64,000 nt of DNA, from the NCBI RefSeq assembly GCF_900116615.1, contig NZ_FPBF01000010.1, forward strand, positions 94,763-158,762, in the 5' to 3' direction. Source of the stretch: Algoriphagus locisalis. GTDB lineage: Bacteria > Bacteroidota > Bacteroidia > Cytophagales > Cyclobacteriaceae. Positions 42,245 through 50,500 of this stretch are shown here, piece after piece (the stretch's first letter is position 1; each line of letters begins with the position of its first letter). Under the pieces are notes generated by a model. It was not told the origin of the DNA. It ran no database searches and saw nothing but the letters and a program-made list of their open reading frames with translations. The translations under genes and the position numbers were made by a program.

Positions 42245-42337
42245 TTGTTTTTTCTTTTTTTTTCTCCCCCTTCGGAATTCGGTGTGAATATTTTTTCTGA
42301 TTCTGACGCAGGTTTGTAGCAACAAAATCAAACAGGT

Positions 42338-42754
42338 ATGCTGGAAAATATTTCATGGGGAGTCTTTTTTAAGCTACTCGGAATAGTGCTGACTTGCTAC
42401 TATGGGGTGGTAGTGATCCGCTACTTCCGGGCTGATGTTTTCGCTGTTCTGCTAAAGGGAAAAAGAGTGGGTCTGCCGGGTTGTTATGATAAAAACAGGG
42501 AGGAACCCAAGCGCTCTTCCATGGATAGTTTCTATGCTTTGCTGGAGGAACTGGACGCTGAACTCATGGGCAGTGCCGGAACAAAAGCGGAGTTTATCCA
42601 ACTCCTTCGCCAGAAAGTAGGGCAGTATGGATTGCCTGAGTCCAATGGGGCACGCAAAATCCTTTTGAACCACTTGCTGCTTGCTGCGAAGGCCGGACAG
42701 GTGGATCTTGAAGAAGGGGATCTTCTGGACCTGTTCAACGCCTTACCAAACTGA
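42338..42754 (+). CDS. Small membrane-anchored protein at the head of the tra locus
   Basis: This 138-residue protein has one N-terminal transmembrane helix (about residues 7-28) and a soluble part with two helical segments (MDSFYALLEELDAELMG and ILLNHLLLAAKAGQVDLEEG). It occupies the position of small accessory proteins before traE in Bacteroidota conjugation operons. I do not recognise a named family. Confidence 0.65.
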   Translation: MLENISWGVFFKLLGIVLTCYYGVVVIRYFRADVFAVLLKGKRVGLPGCYDKNREEPKRSSMDSFYALLEELDAELMGSAGTKAEFIQLLRQKVGQYGLPESNGARKILLNHLLLAAKAGQVDLEEGDLLDLFNALPN

Positions 42755-42782
42755 TCATTCAAACCAACTAAACTCACATGCT

Positions 42783-42977
42783 ATGAAATCGAGCCTGCCT
42801 GAGGCAGAGAGGCATGTCGAAGATCGTCACAAACAAGGATGATTATTCCTCATGCGAGATTCCATAGCCTGTCCCGACTATTCGGGATGACCATAAAAAA
42901 ACAAAAATAAACATATGAAATCGAGCATGTCGATAACGACACACACTAGGATGTTTATAAACGCTGTGAGATTCCAT
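42783..42977 (+). repeat. Imperfect tandem repeat in the leader of traE
   Basis: Two related segments start with ATGAAATCGAGC (42783 and 42915) and end with GAGATTCCAT (42856 and 42968). Each begins a short reading frame (MKSSLPEAERH..., MKSSMSITTH...). The duplication lies directly upstream of traE. Confidence 0.6.
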
Positions 42978-43010
42978 GTGGCCATTGAAATACAAATTAT
43001 AAACACATGA
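42915..43010 (+). CDS. Possible leader peptide overlapping traE
   Basis: This 31-codon frame (MKSSMSITTHTRMFINAVRF...) ends in TGA overlapping the traE ATG by 4 nt. A copy of its first codons is repeated at 42783. Leader peptides control tra expression in CTnDOT, so a translational switch is plausible. There is no independent evidence that it is translated. Confidence 0.3.
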   Translation: MKSSMSITTHTRMFINAVRFHVAIEIQIINT

Positions 43011-43309
43011 AAAAGACTAGGAAATGGATTAGTGCAATGCACTTCTTGCTACTCGCCGGAGTGGTGAATGCCCAGGACGGAAATGCGGGTATCAATGAGG
43101 CTACCCAGCAGGTACGGGGATACTTCCAGTCGGGTACCGGGTTGATGTATGCCATAGGTGCCATTGTTGGATTGATTGGCGCAGTCAAGGTTTTCAACAA
43201 ATGGAACAACGGAGAACCGGATACCGGAAAAGTTGCTGCCGCATGGTTTGGTTCCTGTGTGTTTCTGGTCGTGGTAGCCACGGTTCTTCAGAGTTTCTTT
43301 GGCGTCTGA
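43007..43309 (+). CDS. traE: TraE (DUF4134) small inner-membrane conjugation protein
   Basis: This 100-residue protein has a signal-like N terminus and two hydrophobic helices (about residues 47-63 and 76-98). GINEATQQVRGYFQSGTGLM and AIGAIVGLIGAVKVFNKWN match the DUF4134/TraE family, the VirB2- or VirB3-like membrane component of Bacteroidota type IV systems. It is the first clear tra gene. Confidence 0.9.
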   Translation: MKKTRKWISAMHFLLLAGVVNAQDGNAGINEATQQVRGYFQSGTGLMYAIGAIVGLIGAVKVFNKWNNGEPDTGKVAAAWFGSCVFLVVVATVLQSFFGV

Positions 43310-43313
43310 GGCT

Positions 43314-43781
43314 ATGCTGGATACGGATCTGCTCAGGCAGCGACAAATGGGGGTGCTTCCGGAAATTGACATTGCAGGACAGGTTTTTACAATTGATCTG
43401 CGGCTCAATGAGCTGAGAAATACTCATTCCCCAGATAAAAAGTTGGGTCTGGATGAGATGGTGACAACAAAGGACGGACAGCATTACCTTTTTTTCTATG
43501 ACCGTGAAAACCAATCCATTCTACATGCTTCTCCTGATCTGCTCAAGATTCCTGATAAAACGGTCTTGATGGAGATCCCGGATGAACTGGGGTTGGATCC
43601 GGTAGGGATGGCCAGAAAGTATGGACTGTGGGACGAGTATTTTTTCAAGATGCATCCTTATGATGGAACGCTGAAGGGAAAGGTTGTCCCTCTGGACAAA
43701 TCAGGGTTGCCGGAGTATGTGGCAAGAAATCAACAAGAACAACAAGGTCTGCAGGAAAGACAGCTGCGGAAATTAGGTTAG
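43314..43781 (+). CDS. Conserved hypothetical protein within the tra locus
   Basis: I start at the ATG at 43314; the longer frame begins at a TTG inside traE. The 155-residue soluble protein begins MLDTDLLRQRQMG and contains PEIDIAGQVFTIDLRLNELR and YFFKMHPYDGTLKGKVVPLD. Similar proteins accompany tra operons in Bacteroidota, but I cannot assign a function. It may be a regulator or cytoplasmic accessory protein. Confidence 0.65.
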   Translation: MLDTDLLRQRQMGVLPEIDIAGQVFTIDLRLNELRNTHSPDKKLGLDEMVTTKDGQHYLFFYDRENQSILHASPDLLKIPDKTVLMEIPDELGLDPVGMARKYGLWDEYFFKMHPYDGTLKGKVVPLDKSGLPEYVARNQQEQQGLQERQLRKLG

Positions 43782-43863
43782 CTGCCTGGAGAGCGCTGGT
43801 GTATGGTTTGGGTCTTAGGGATTACCAATTCAATCTTATTCTGAATTTTAATTAAGCTTTTAC

Positions 43864-44193
43864 ATGATCAAGTACAACGTCAATAAAGGGATCAACAAGC
43901 CCATGGAGTTTAAGGGACTGAAAGCACAGTACATCGGATACCTGGCTGCAGGACTGGGACTTACACTGCTTGCTTTTGCACTTGGGTATGTTATGGGCTT
44001 GTCCATGTACCTGTGCCTTGGGCTGGCGGTGGTGCTGGGCAGCGCCGATTTATTGATCGTGTTTCATCTGAGTGCTACCTATGGGGAGCATGGGCTGATG
44101 AAGAAAATGGCCCAGACTCAGGTGCCAGCCAGTGTGGTAATTAGAAGCAGAAAAATCTTTTATAACCTGATCAAACGCAAAGCATGGAGTTAG
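43864..44193 (+). CDS. traF: TraF (DUF4133) inner-membrane conjugation protein
   Basis: This 109-residue protein with two transmembrane helices (about residues 26-44 and 49-67) matches DUF4133, the VirB3-like component: YNVNKGINKPMEFKGLKAQY at the N terminus is typical. Its end overlaps the traG start by 10 nt, so the two are translationally coupled. Confidence 0.9.
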   Translation: MIKYNVNKGINKPMEFKGLKAQYIGYLAAGLGLTLLAFALGYVMGLSMYLCLGLAVVLGSADLLIVFHLSATYGEHGLMKKMAQTQVPASVVIRSRKIFYNLIKRKAWS

Positions 44194-46619
44194 CTGATTT
44201 ATTTCCAATCTATAAAGTGGAGCATGAGCTGATCCTTTCCCGGGTGGGGGACATGACAGCGGCCTTTGAGGTGGAATTGCCTGAGGTGTTTTCCCTCAGT
44301 GCTGCTGGATTCGAAGGGGTGCATCATGTATGGAATAAGGCAGTTGGGGTACTGCCCGGAAATACCGTGCTGCACAAGCAGGACTGGTTTACAGATGCCG
44401 CATATCAGGGGAAGTTTGAAGGACAGGATCATTCCTTCCATTCCCTTTCCAGTGAGCGCTTCTTTACGGAAAGGCCGCGTCTTATCCACCGCTGTTTACT
44501 GTATATCTCCAAAAGACCTAGAGGAAATAAGCTGGGGAATTCGGCTGTTTCCAATCTATTGAGGAAAACCCTTGTTCCGATAGAGCTGCTGGAAGGCAAT
44601 GCACTGGAGGAGTTTCAGAATGTACTCGGTCAGCTTGTACAGATTCTTGGGGATGCAGGAATTGGGTTGAGGCGGTTGGGTGGGGAACAACTGGCAGGAA
44701 CTCCGTGGAAGCCGGGTGTTTTGGAGGAATACCTGAATTTGGGGGAGGTGAATCTACTTCAGGATATTCAGTTCAAACCTGAGTGGAAAATAGGAAGCAA
44801 GTATGTGCAGCTCTATAGTCTGGGGGAGGTGGAGAACCTGCCTTCCTCAGTCAGTCCACATAGAAGTTATGAATCCTATGGGACCGATCAGACGGATTTT
44901 CCAATCGGTTTTTCCACGCCTGTCTGTGCCCTGTTACCCTGTAACCATATCTATAACCAGTTCCTGTTTGTGGAAGATTCTAAAAAGAAGTTGAAAGAAC
45001 TGGAATCCAAGCGGCAACGGCTGGAGTCTCTGGCCAACTATTCCAGGGAAAATGCCATTGCACGGGATGCTACAGCGGAGTTTCTAAATGAGGCCATTGC
45101 GACAGGAAGAAAGGCGGTTAAGGCACATTTTAATGTGATGTGCTGGACGGATAGCGTACAAGAGGTAGGAATGCTGCGAAATCTAACTGCAGGTGCGCTG
45201 GCTAAAATGAATGTGGTACCCAAACAGGAAACCGTTGGTGCACCGCAGATTTTCTGGGCGGGTCTTCCTGGCAATGAGGCTGCTTTTCCGGTGAATGAAA
45301 CCTTCTATACTTTTATTGCACAGGCTACCTGCTTTTTCAATTTGGAAACCCACTACCGGACTTCTCGAAGTCCTGTTGGAATTCGGCTGGGAGACCGGGT
45401 TACCGGGTATCCTGTCCATGTGGATCTATCGGATGAGCCGATGAAGCTGGGGCTGATCACCAACCGGAACAAGTTTGTATTGGGGCCTTCAGGATCAGGA
45501 AAATCCTTTCTGACCAATCACCTGATGCGTACTTACTATGAACAAGGGACACATGTGGTATTGGTGGATGTGGGGCATTCTTACCATGGACTCTGTGAGC
45601 TGGTCGGGGGATATTACTTTACCTACGAGCAGGACAATCCGATCCGTTTTAACCCTTTCTATGTGGAAGGAAGAAAGCGGCCGGAAACTGAAAAGAAGGA
45701 AAGTCTTAAAACCCTGCTCATTGCGCTGTGGAAGAAGGAGGATGAGGTATTCAGGCGCTCAGAGTATGTGGCAATTTCCAATGCGGTATCGGGATATTTT
45801 GAGCTGTTGGAAACTGACTTGGAGCTTTTTCCCTGCTTCGATACTTTTTATGATTTTCTCAATGATGAATTCAGGGAGGTTTTAAAGCGGGATGGGGTCA
45901 GGGAGCATGACTTCGATGTGGACAATTTTATGTACGTGTTGCGCCCATACTACCGGGGTGGGGAGTTTGATTACCTGCTGAATGCACGGGAAAATCTTGA
46001 TTTGCTGCAGCAGCGCTTTATCGTCTTTGAGCTGGATAACATCAAGGATCATCCCATCCTCTTTCCGGTGGTGACTTTGATGATCATGGAAATCTTTATT
46101 TCCAAAATGCGCAAGCTCAAAGGGGTCAGAAAGATCATCCTGATTGAGGAGGCATGGAAGGCGATCGCAAAGGAGGGGATGGCAGAGTACATCAAGTACC
46201 TCTTTAAGACGGTACGGAAATTCTTTGGGGAAGCCATTGTGGTGACCCAGGAAGTGGAAGACATCATCTCCAGCCCGATCATCAAAAATGCGATCATCAA
46301 CAATGCGGATGTCAAGATCCTGCTGGATCAGAGCAAGTACCAAAACAAGTTTAAGGACATCCAGGAGTTGTTGGGTTTGACTGATCAGGAGAAGGCAATT
46401 ATTCTATCGATGAATAAAGCCAAGGAGCCGGGCAAGATTTACAAGGAGGTATATATCAGCATTTATAAAAAGGTGTACCGGGTGGAAGTGAGCCGGGAAG
46501 AATACCTCACTTATACGACCGAGGAGCGGGAGAAAATGAGGGTTGAGGAATTGACCGCCAAATACGGTAGCCGGAAAAAGGCGATTGAGGTGCTCTCTAA
46601 AGAACTTGAAACCAACTAG
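44184..46619 (+). CDS. traG: TraG, VirB4-like conjugation ATPase
   Basis: This 811-residue ATPase powers the transfer machine. Walker A (LGPSGSGKSFLTN) lies near residues 433-445 and Walker B (IILIEEAWKAI) near 652-662, with VVTQEVEDIISSPIIKNAII after it, as in Bacteroidota TraG proteins. The N-terminal half is the membrane/complex-binding region. Length is normal and all motifs are intact, so the ATPase is probably functional. Confidence 0.95.
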   Translation: MELADLFPIYKVEHELILSRVGDMTAAFEVELPEVFSLSAAGFEGVHHVWNKAVGVLPGNTVLHKQDWFTDAAYQGKFEGQDHSFHSLSSERFFTERPRLIHRCLLYISKRPRGNKLGNSAVSNLLRKTLVPIELLEGNALEEFQNVLGQLVQILGDAGIGLRRLGGEQLAGTPWKPGVLEEYLNLGEVNLLQDIQFKPEWKIGSKYVQLYSLGEVENLPSSVSPHRSYESYGTDQTDFPIGFSTPVCALLPCNHIYNQFLFVEDSKKKLKELESKRQRLESLANYSRENAIARDATAEFLNEAIATGRKAVKAHFNVMCWTDSVQEVGMLRNLTAGALAKMNVVPKQETVGAPQIFWAGLPGNEAAFPVNETFYTFIAQATCFFNLETHYRTSRSPVGIRLGDRVTGYPVHVDLSDEPMKLGLITNRNKFVLGPSGSGKSFLTNHLMRTYYEQGTHVVLVDVGHSYHGLCELVGGYYFTYEQDNPIRFNPFYVEGRKRPETEKKESLKTLLIALWKKEDEVFRRSEYVAISNAVSGYFELLETDLELFPCFDTFYDFLNDEFREVLKRDGVREHDFDVDNFMYVLRPYYRGGEFDYLLNARENLDLLQQRFIVFELDNIKDHPILFPVVTLMIMEIFISKMRKLKGVRKIILIEEAWKAIAKEGMAEYIKYLFKTVRKFFGEAIVVTQEVEDIISSPIIKNAIINNADVKILLDQSKYQNKFKDIQELLGLTDQEKAIILSMNKAKEPGKIYKEVYISIYKKVYRVEVSREEYLTYTTEEREKMRVEELTAKYGSRKKAIEVLSKELETN

Positions 46620-46621
46620 CT

Positions 46622-47317
46622 ATGAAAATAAGAAAACGAATTGTGATGATGGTACTGCCGCTGCTTATAGGTTTGAGCGCGTTACCCGTGCAGCAAGCAG
46701 CTGCGGTTCCCATCGCGGTGATTTTGGAAGTTATAAAGGCTGGGGTGAAAAAGGTCATCCAGGCTATTGACTTGAAGGTTCAACGCTTGCAGAATCAGAC
46801 CATCTGGCTCCAGAATGCCCAGAAGGTATTGGAGAATAAGCTGAGTCAGCTGAGGCTTTCGGAGATTTCAGAGTGGAATGAAAGCCAACGGAAACAATAT
46901 GACGAGCTCTTTGAGGAACTCTGGAAGGTCAAGCGAATCATTACGCAGTTTCAGCGGGTGCGGGACATTGCTGCGATGCAAAAACAGCTGGTCAGGGAGT
47001 ATCAAACTACCTGGGAAGTGATCAACGGTTCTCCTGCTTTGGCATGGGAGGAAAAAAGGGTGATCTCGGGGATATATCAACAAATCCTGGAGGAGTCTAT
47101 ACAGAACCTCAGCCATCTGACTGGGGTGATGACTTCATTTACCACCCAGATGAATGATGCGGACCGCCTGGCTTCCCTTCATTTGGCAGAGGACAGAATC
47201 CGCAAAAATCTAGTGGATTTACGGTCGCTGAATTCGCGGAATATGCGCCTGATCCGTTCCCGTGAACTGCTGCCGCTCAACAACTTAAAACAGAACTATG
47301 ATTTGGATGGACACTAG
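46622..47317 (+). CDS. TraI-like exported coiled-coil conjugation protein, paralogue 1 of 3
   Basis: This 231-residue protein has a signal peptide (MVLPLLIGLSALPVQQAAA) and a long helical coiled-coil body (KVIQAIDLKVQRLQNQTIWL). It is comparable to the DUF4141/TraI proteins thought to be VirB5-like periplasmic components. Its C-terminal helices resemble those of the next two genes (DRLASLHLAEDRIRKNLVDL). The start is 2 bases after the traG stop. Confidence 0.75.
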   Translation: MKIRKRIVMMVLPLLIGLSALPVQQAAAVPIAVILEVIKAGVKKVIQAIDLKVQRLQNQTIWLQNAQKVLENKLSQLRLSEISEWNESQRKQYDELFEELWKVKRIITQFQRVRDIAAMQKQLVREYQTTWEVINGSPALAWEEKRVISGIYQQILEESIQNLSHLTGVMTSFTTQMNDADRLASLHLAEDRIRKNLVDLRSLNSRNMRLIRSRELLPLNNLKQNYDLDGH

Positions 47318-47972
47318 TTATTCTTGGGGAGTAAACAGGGTGATTCTCCTGCTGGGTATGATGTGTGTTGGACTGTGTGTTAAGTCCCAGACTCTGGAGG
47401 AATGGACCAAGCAGAAAAAGCTGCAGACCAGCTACAAGCTCAATCAGATCGCGGCTTTGGCTTCCTATCTGGAGGTGGTAAAAAAGGGATATGACATAGC
47501 CAGGGTAGGATGGAGTCTGGCCGGTGACATTCAGGCCGGTGAATTCTCGCTCCACACCGACTACTTCGGGGCTTTGGTTGCAGTTCATCCGCTAGTCCGG
47601 GATTACCCGATTGCACTTGAAATTGGGAAGGTGTATAGACAGCTTAACAGGGAGGTGGATTGGATGGATAGGTTTCTGGCTGATCAAAGCATGCTGGAAG
47701 AGGGGGAGGTGTTGGCGGTCAAGAGATTCAATAGGGTAAGCAAAGCGCAGGCGGATGTGCTCATGGATGAGCTCCATGAGTTACTTACTTCGGATTCCTA
47801 TGCTATGGATGATGGGGAAAGACTGACTGCGATAGATGGGTTGTACGAGGGAATTCAACAGCTTTTTCAACGCTTAAAAGCCTACAATGGGCGTATTCGC
47901 TCACTGGATTTGCATAGGAAACGAAAAGAAACCCAACTCCAACAGCTAAACAGGTTCTATGAGGTTAGGTAA
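47298..47972 (+). CDS. Exported helical conjugation protein, paralogue 2 of 3
   Basis: This 224-residue protein has an N-terminal signal sequence (VILLLGMMCVGLCVKSQ) and an all-helical body. KGYDIARVGWSLAGDIQAGEF aligns by eye with KGYVVLEQGYARVKGIAEGNF in paralogue 3. It overlaps paralogue 1 by 20 nt and paralogue 3 by 14 nt. Such proteins are sometimes annotated TerB-like; I see no tellurite-resistance connection. Confidence 0.7.
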   Translation: MIWMDTSYSWGVNRVILLLGMMCVGLCVKSQTLEEWTKQKKLQTSYKLNQIAALASYLEVVKKGYDIARVGWSLAGDIQAGEFSLHTDYFGALVAVHPLVRDYPIALEIGKVYRQLNREVDWMDRFLADQSMLEEGEVLAVKRFNRVSKAQADVLMDELHELLTSDSYAMDDGERLTAIDGLYEGIQQLFQRLKAYNGRIRSLDLHRKRKETQLQQLNRFYEVR

Positions 47973-48609
47973 AATCAAACAGGTCATTGGGCTGGGGATG
48001 CTGCTGCTGGTATTGCTGCAACCCTTTTCCGGGAAAAGCCAGAGCCATGAGGCTACACAGCTAATGCTGAATTACGAAAAGCTGATGCAGCTAAAGGAAA
48101 TCCTGGATCAAATGCATAAGGGGTATGTCGTTCTGGAGCAGGGATATGCTAGGGTAAAGGGGATAGCCGAAGGTAATTTCAAGCTCCACGAGGCATTTTT
48201 GAGTGAACCACTCAAGGTGAGCCCTGAGGTCAGAACGTATTACCGTGTAGCAGATATTATTCAATACCAGCAGCGGATTTTAGGCGAATATAAATCCACC
48301 TATGCGAAGGTTAGCGATGGGGATTTTTTTTCTAAAGCGGAACTCGCATTTCTGGCAGAAATGTATGAAGGGCTGTTTAAGGCTTCCCTTCGTAACCTCG
48401 ATGAGCTGGTACTGATTCTTACCGCTGGGGAGCTGCGCATGTCGGACTTCGAACGGTTGGAAGCCATTGATCGCCTGCATGTTGAAATGTCTGGTCTCTT
48501 GGTCTCTCTCCGGGATATAAACACAGAGATTAATTCACTTGGAATTCAACGGAACAGGGTTAGAAATGAACGAAAGTCAATCCTGGAATTAAACGGAATA
48601 AAACCATGA
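47959..48609 (+). CDS. Exported helical conjugation protein, paralogue 3 of 3
   Basis: This 216-residue protein has a signal peptide (MRLGKIKQVIGLGMLLLVLL, then a KSQ cleavage region) and a helical body. FERLEAIDRLHVEMSGLLVS matches ERLTAIDGLYEGIQQLFQR in paralogue 2. It overlaps traJ by 4 nt (ATGA). The tandem paralogues may form a mixed periplasmic assembly. Confidence 0.7.
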   Translation: MRLGKIKQVIGLGMLLLVLLQPFSGKSQSHEATQLMLNYEKLMQLKEILDQMHKGYVVLEQGYARVKGIAEGNFKLHEAFLSEPLKVSPEVRTYYRVADIIQYQQRILGEYKSTYAKVSDGDFFSKAELAFLAEMYEGLFKASLRNLDELVLILTAGELRMSDFERLEAIDRLHVEMSGLLVSLRDINTEINSLGIQRNRVRNERKSILELNGIKP

Positions 48610-49589
48610 GGAAACAAGCCATTTTATTGGTGGGAATTGTATTCCTACTCAACGGATCTGCCCAGGCACAGGCTATTTCAGGAAGTGTAGAAGGCCTGCA
48701 TGAGGTATTGGATCAACTCTACGCAGAAATGATTCCACTGGCCAATGGGCTGATTACCGTTGCAAGGGCGGTGGCAGGATTTGCGGCCATCTGGTATATC
48801 AGCATGCGGGTCTGGGGTCATATTGCCCGCTCGGAACCCATTGATATGTATCCCTTGCTTCGGCCTTTTGCAATTGGGTTGGCTATTATGCTCTTTCCGC
48901 AGGTATTGGCGGTGATTAACGGGACTATGAACCCCATTATCAGGGCTACGGCTGAAATGGTGGAAGGAACGAACGAAGCTATTGCCAATCATATCTATGA
49001 AATGGAGGCGGAGCAGCTTGAGCCTTATATCAACCACTTGCTCGATAGTGGTGAACAAAAATACCCTGAAAACCTGAAGGACATGGGCTTTTTTGAGCGC
49101 CTGGCAAACGAGGTTTTTGTCTTCAATCTGAAAGCTATTATCAGCAAGCTGATTTCTGAATTCTTGCAGATGCTGTTTTTCGCCGCTGCCTTATGCATTA
49201 ACACCATCCGCACCTTTCAGCTGATTGTGCTGTCCATTCTTGGTCCGCTCGTTTTTGGGCTCTCTGTATTTGACGGGTTTCAGCATACCCTGGCAGCTTG
49301 GTTTGCGCGCTACATCAATGTGTCCCTATGGCTCCCGGTAGCTAATATATTCGGTGCCATCATCGCTAAAATTCAGCTCAATATGATGGTGCTGGATGGG
49401 GATTTTACTTCTTCCTTGGGCTACCTGGTCTTTATGGTCATTGCTATTATCGGTTACATGACGGTTCCCAATGTGGCGGGATTTATCGTGCAGCCGGGTG
49501 GTAGGGACAGTCTGCTTAATTCTGCCACGGGGGCAGCCAAGTCCAGTGCCTTGGGTGGAACCCAGGTTATTCAACAGGTCATCAAATAA
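48606..49589 (+). CDS. traJ: TraJ, polytopic VirB6-like conjugation protein
   Basis: This 327-residue protein has a signal peptide (residues 1-22) and several transmembrane helices (near 42-62, 84-102, 186-215, 235-255, 268-290). YISMRVWGHIARSEPIDMYP and IQLIVLSILGPLVFG-type segments match Bacteroidota TraJ. It would form the inner-membrane channel part of the transfer apparatus. Confidence 0.9.
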   Translation: MRKQAILLVGIVFLLNGSAQAQAISGSVEGLHEVLDQLYAEMIPLANGLITVARAVAGFAAIWYISMRVWGHIARSEPIDMYPLLRPFAIGLAIMLFPQVLAVINGTMNPIIRATAEMVEGTNEAIANHIYEMEAEQLEPYINHLLDSGEQKYPENLKDMGFFERLANEVFVFNLKAIISKLISEFLQMLFFAAALCINTIRTFQLIVLSILGPLVFGLSVFDGFQHTLAAWFARYINVSLWLPVANIFGAIIAKIQLNMMVLDGDFTSSLGYLVFMVIAIIGYMTVPNVAGFIVQPGGRDSLLNSATGAAKSSALGGTQVIQQVIK

Positions 49590-49595
49590 GTTGCT

Positions 49596-50213
49596 ATGTT
49601 TCAAAATCTCAAAAATCTGGATACTGCCTTCCGCCATGTCAAATACCTATCCTTTGCAGTCACCCTGGGTTCCCTCTGCCTGTCAGGCTACCTGGGAATG
49701 AAGGCAATACAGGCAACGCAAGCTGCACAGGAGCGGATCTACATTTTGGCGGAAGGTAAAGCTTTGGAGGCTTTTTCGGCTACCAAAAAGGAAAACATAC
49801 CGGTAGAGGCAAGGGATCACGTGAGGATGTTCCATTATTATTTCTTTACGCTGAGTCCGGATGAAAATTTTATTATGGAGCAGGTATCCAAGAGTCTGTA
49901 CCTGGCGGATGGCTCTGCCAAAAGTGTTTATGATAATCTGCGGGAAAGTGGCTATTACACCCAAATCGTATCAGCCAATATGAATCAGACTGTGGAGACG
50001 GACAGTGTGAGCATCTCGATGGATTCCTATCCTTTTGATTTCAGGTTTTACGGAAAGCAAAAGATTGTCAGGCCTACTTCGCTGGTGACCAGAAGTCTGA
50101 TCACCCAAGGCAGGCTGCGGCACATTGACCGCACGGATCAGAATCCCCATGGATTCCTGATTGAAAACTGGGAAACCCTTGCTAACGAAACGATAACGGT
50201 GAAGAAGCGATGA
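49596..50213 (+). CDS. traK: TraK, VirB8-like conjugation protein
   Basis: This 205-residue bitopic protein has one helix near residues 17-36 and a periplasmic domain with ARDHVRMFHYYFFTLSPDE and YPFDFRFYGKQKIVRPTSLV, both typical of TraK. It bridges the inner membrane and the core complex. Its stop overlaps the next start by 4 nt. Confidence 0.92.
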   Translation: MFQNLKNLDTAFRHVKYLSFAVTLGSLCLSGYLGMKAIQATQAAQERIYILAEGKALEAFSATKKENIPVEARDHVRMFHYYFFTLSPDENFIMEQVSKSLYLADGSAKSVYDNLRESGYYTQIVSANMNQTVETDSVSISMDSYPFDFRFYGKQKIVRPTSLVTRSLITQGRLRHIDRTDQNPHGFLIENWETLANETITVKKR

Positions 50214-50488
50214 GAATATTGGGAATACCTGTTTCTCCTGCAATTCGGGAATGTGCCTTTCTTGAACACTATGCTGCTCTGTTTTCTAAAAAGGTCAACA
50301 GGCTCCCGGAGTCGGCTAAAAAGCGATTGATAATTGGGTTTATTCTCCTTTGTGTAGCGGTGCTAGGTGGGAATTTGATGCTGGAGATATTTATGGGAAA
50401 TACTACTTCCCTGCGTATTCCAGCGTGGGAACCACCGCTGATTTATTTCGACTCCCTTGACTATGAACCAAAAACTATAAACCAATAA
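50210..50488 (+). CDS. Small membrane protein in the TraL position
   Basis: This 92-residue protein has a single transmembrane helix (about residues 43-60, IIGFILLCVAVLGGNLML). It sits between traK and traM, where TraL-type proteins are found, and overlaps traK by 4 nt (ATGA). Sequence alone is too short for a firm family assignment. Confidence 0.7.
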   Translation: MRILGIPVSPAIRECAFLEHYAALFSKKVNRLPESAKKRLIIGFILLCVAVLGGNLMLEIFMGNTTSLRIPAWEPPLIYFDSLDYEPKTINQ

Positions 50489-50500
50489 CTAAACCATACC

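Noticed and set aside
42873..42888. Hairpin TCCCGA-CTAT-TCGGGA as the tra promoter terminator
   Set aside because: No T run follows, and it lies inside the repeated leader, so I did not list it as a terminator.
45882..46343. 153-codon minus-strand frame inside traG
   Set aside because: It is a shadow of the ATPase coding frame around Walker B, with no independent features.
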